Part shown: positions 63,935-64,000 of the stretch, piece after piece
How the letters are laid out: each line of letters opens with the position of its first letter
Numbering within the stretch: position 1 is the stretch's first letter
NCBI GenBank assembly: GCA_947501215.1
Contig: CANMUS010000007.1
Span: 59,344 to 123,343, forward strand
Direction: 5' to 3'
Length of the DNA: 64,000 nt
From: an uncultured Erythrobacter sp.
GTDB lineage: Bacteria > Pseudomonadota > Alphaproteobacteria > Sphingomonadales > Sphingomonadaceae
Made by a program: the position numbers and the translations under genes
Notes under the pieces: generated by a model
Seen by the model: only the letters and a program-made list of their open reading frames with translations
What the model was told of the DNA's origin: nothing
Databases searched by the model: none

Positions 63935-64000
63935 CTACACGCCAAGCCATTCAAGGCCAAAGGGAAGCTCTTCAGCGGCGTAATCGACTTGAAGCACCCG
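63935..64000 (-). CDS. Possible C-terminal end of a gene running off the window
   Basis: The minus strand from the right edge is open for 21 codons, ending VDYAAEELPFGLEWLGV and TAG. It may be the tail of a gene outside the window. Only the end is visible, so no function can be given. Confidence 0.3.
   Translation of the reverse strand, partial: RVLQVDYAAEELPFGLEWLGV

Noticed and set aside
1..64000. CRISPR array, rRNA operon or prophage
   Set aside because: No spaced direct repeats, rRNA sequence or phage structural genes were seen.

Overview
The window looks like chromosome from an alphaproteobacterium of the order Sphingomonadales, most likely near Erythrobacter or its relatives (family Erythrobacteraceae). 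This rests on overall protein character, high GC, the accA-xerD block divergent from aroK-aroB, a propionyl-CoA operon, a general-stress (EcfG-type) promoter and IS1182-type insertion DNA. It is inference, with no marker-gene comparison behind it.

1-11.6 kb is mainly housekeeping: a truncated phospholipase D-family gene, a hemerythrin-domain protein with an EcfG-like promoter, a Zincin_1 protein, tRNA-Arg, a Nudix hydrolase, two Flp pilins, an M48/LysM lipoprotein protease, accA, xerD and two envelope proteins, then aroK-aroB and a cyclase-family hydrolase. 11.8-25.6 kb is dominated by propionate/methylmalonyl-CoA metabolism. A tightly overlapping leftward run (mce, GST, methylmalonyl-CoA mutase, a membrane protein, bioB, an esterase, a DUF3445 protein, an LprI-like protein, pccA) sits near pccB, an S9 peptidase and tlyA, giving propionyl-CoA to succinyl-CoA plus biotin for the carboxylase. 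25.6-26 kb holds an unrecognised short transcription unit: a near-perfect Shine-Dalgarno, an 18-codon ORF and a strong terminator. 26-36 kb holds ilvE, a LysR/pirin/azoreductase divergon, nadE-pncC, a HisKA_2-type sensor kinase, topoisomerase IB, yghU and tRNA-Gln.

36.2-42.4 kb is a decaying patch. A PilZ gene runs tail-to-tail into a truncated rfbF, a sugar epimerase has an in-frame stop, and an HtrA-type protease has a small deletion; two related DUF5666-type proteins follow. 42.9-49.5 kb holds two convergent modules: a sensory phosphorelay (hybrid kinase, receiver, Hpt) and a leftward operon (receiver, TPR/YaiO-type outer-membrane protein, HEAT protein, family 2 glycosyltransferase) that looks like a synthase-dependent exopolysaccharide machine. 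49.7-53.6 kb is accessory DNA: an intact IS1182-family element with a possible 5-bp target duplication, a tiny two-gene operon with an MbcA/ParS-like domain, and an unrecognised TPR-like protein behind a perfect 14-bp palindrome.

53.6-62.9 kb is the most unusual part: a five-gene rightward operon of exported proteins. Four carry DUF11-like repeats, one is a 1681-residue modular protein with a probable C-terminal outer-membrane barrel, and one has a P/Homo-B domain. Three share a motif just after the signal peptide and three end abruptly on the same terminal beta-strand pattern. I read it as a candidate, apparently uncharacterised surface-structure system. The right edge holds a degenerate HNH-type gene and little else.
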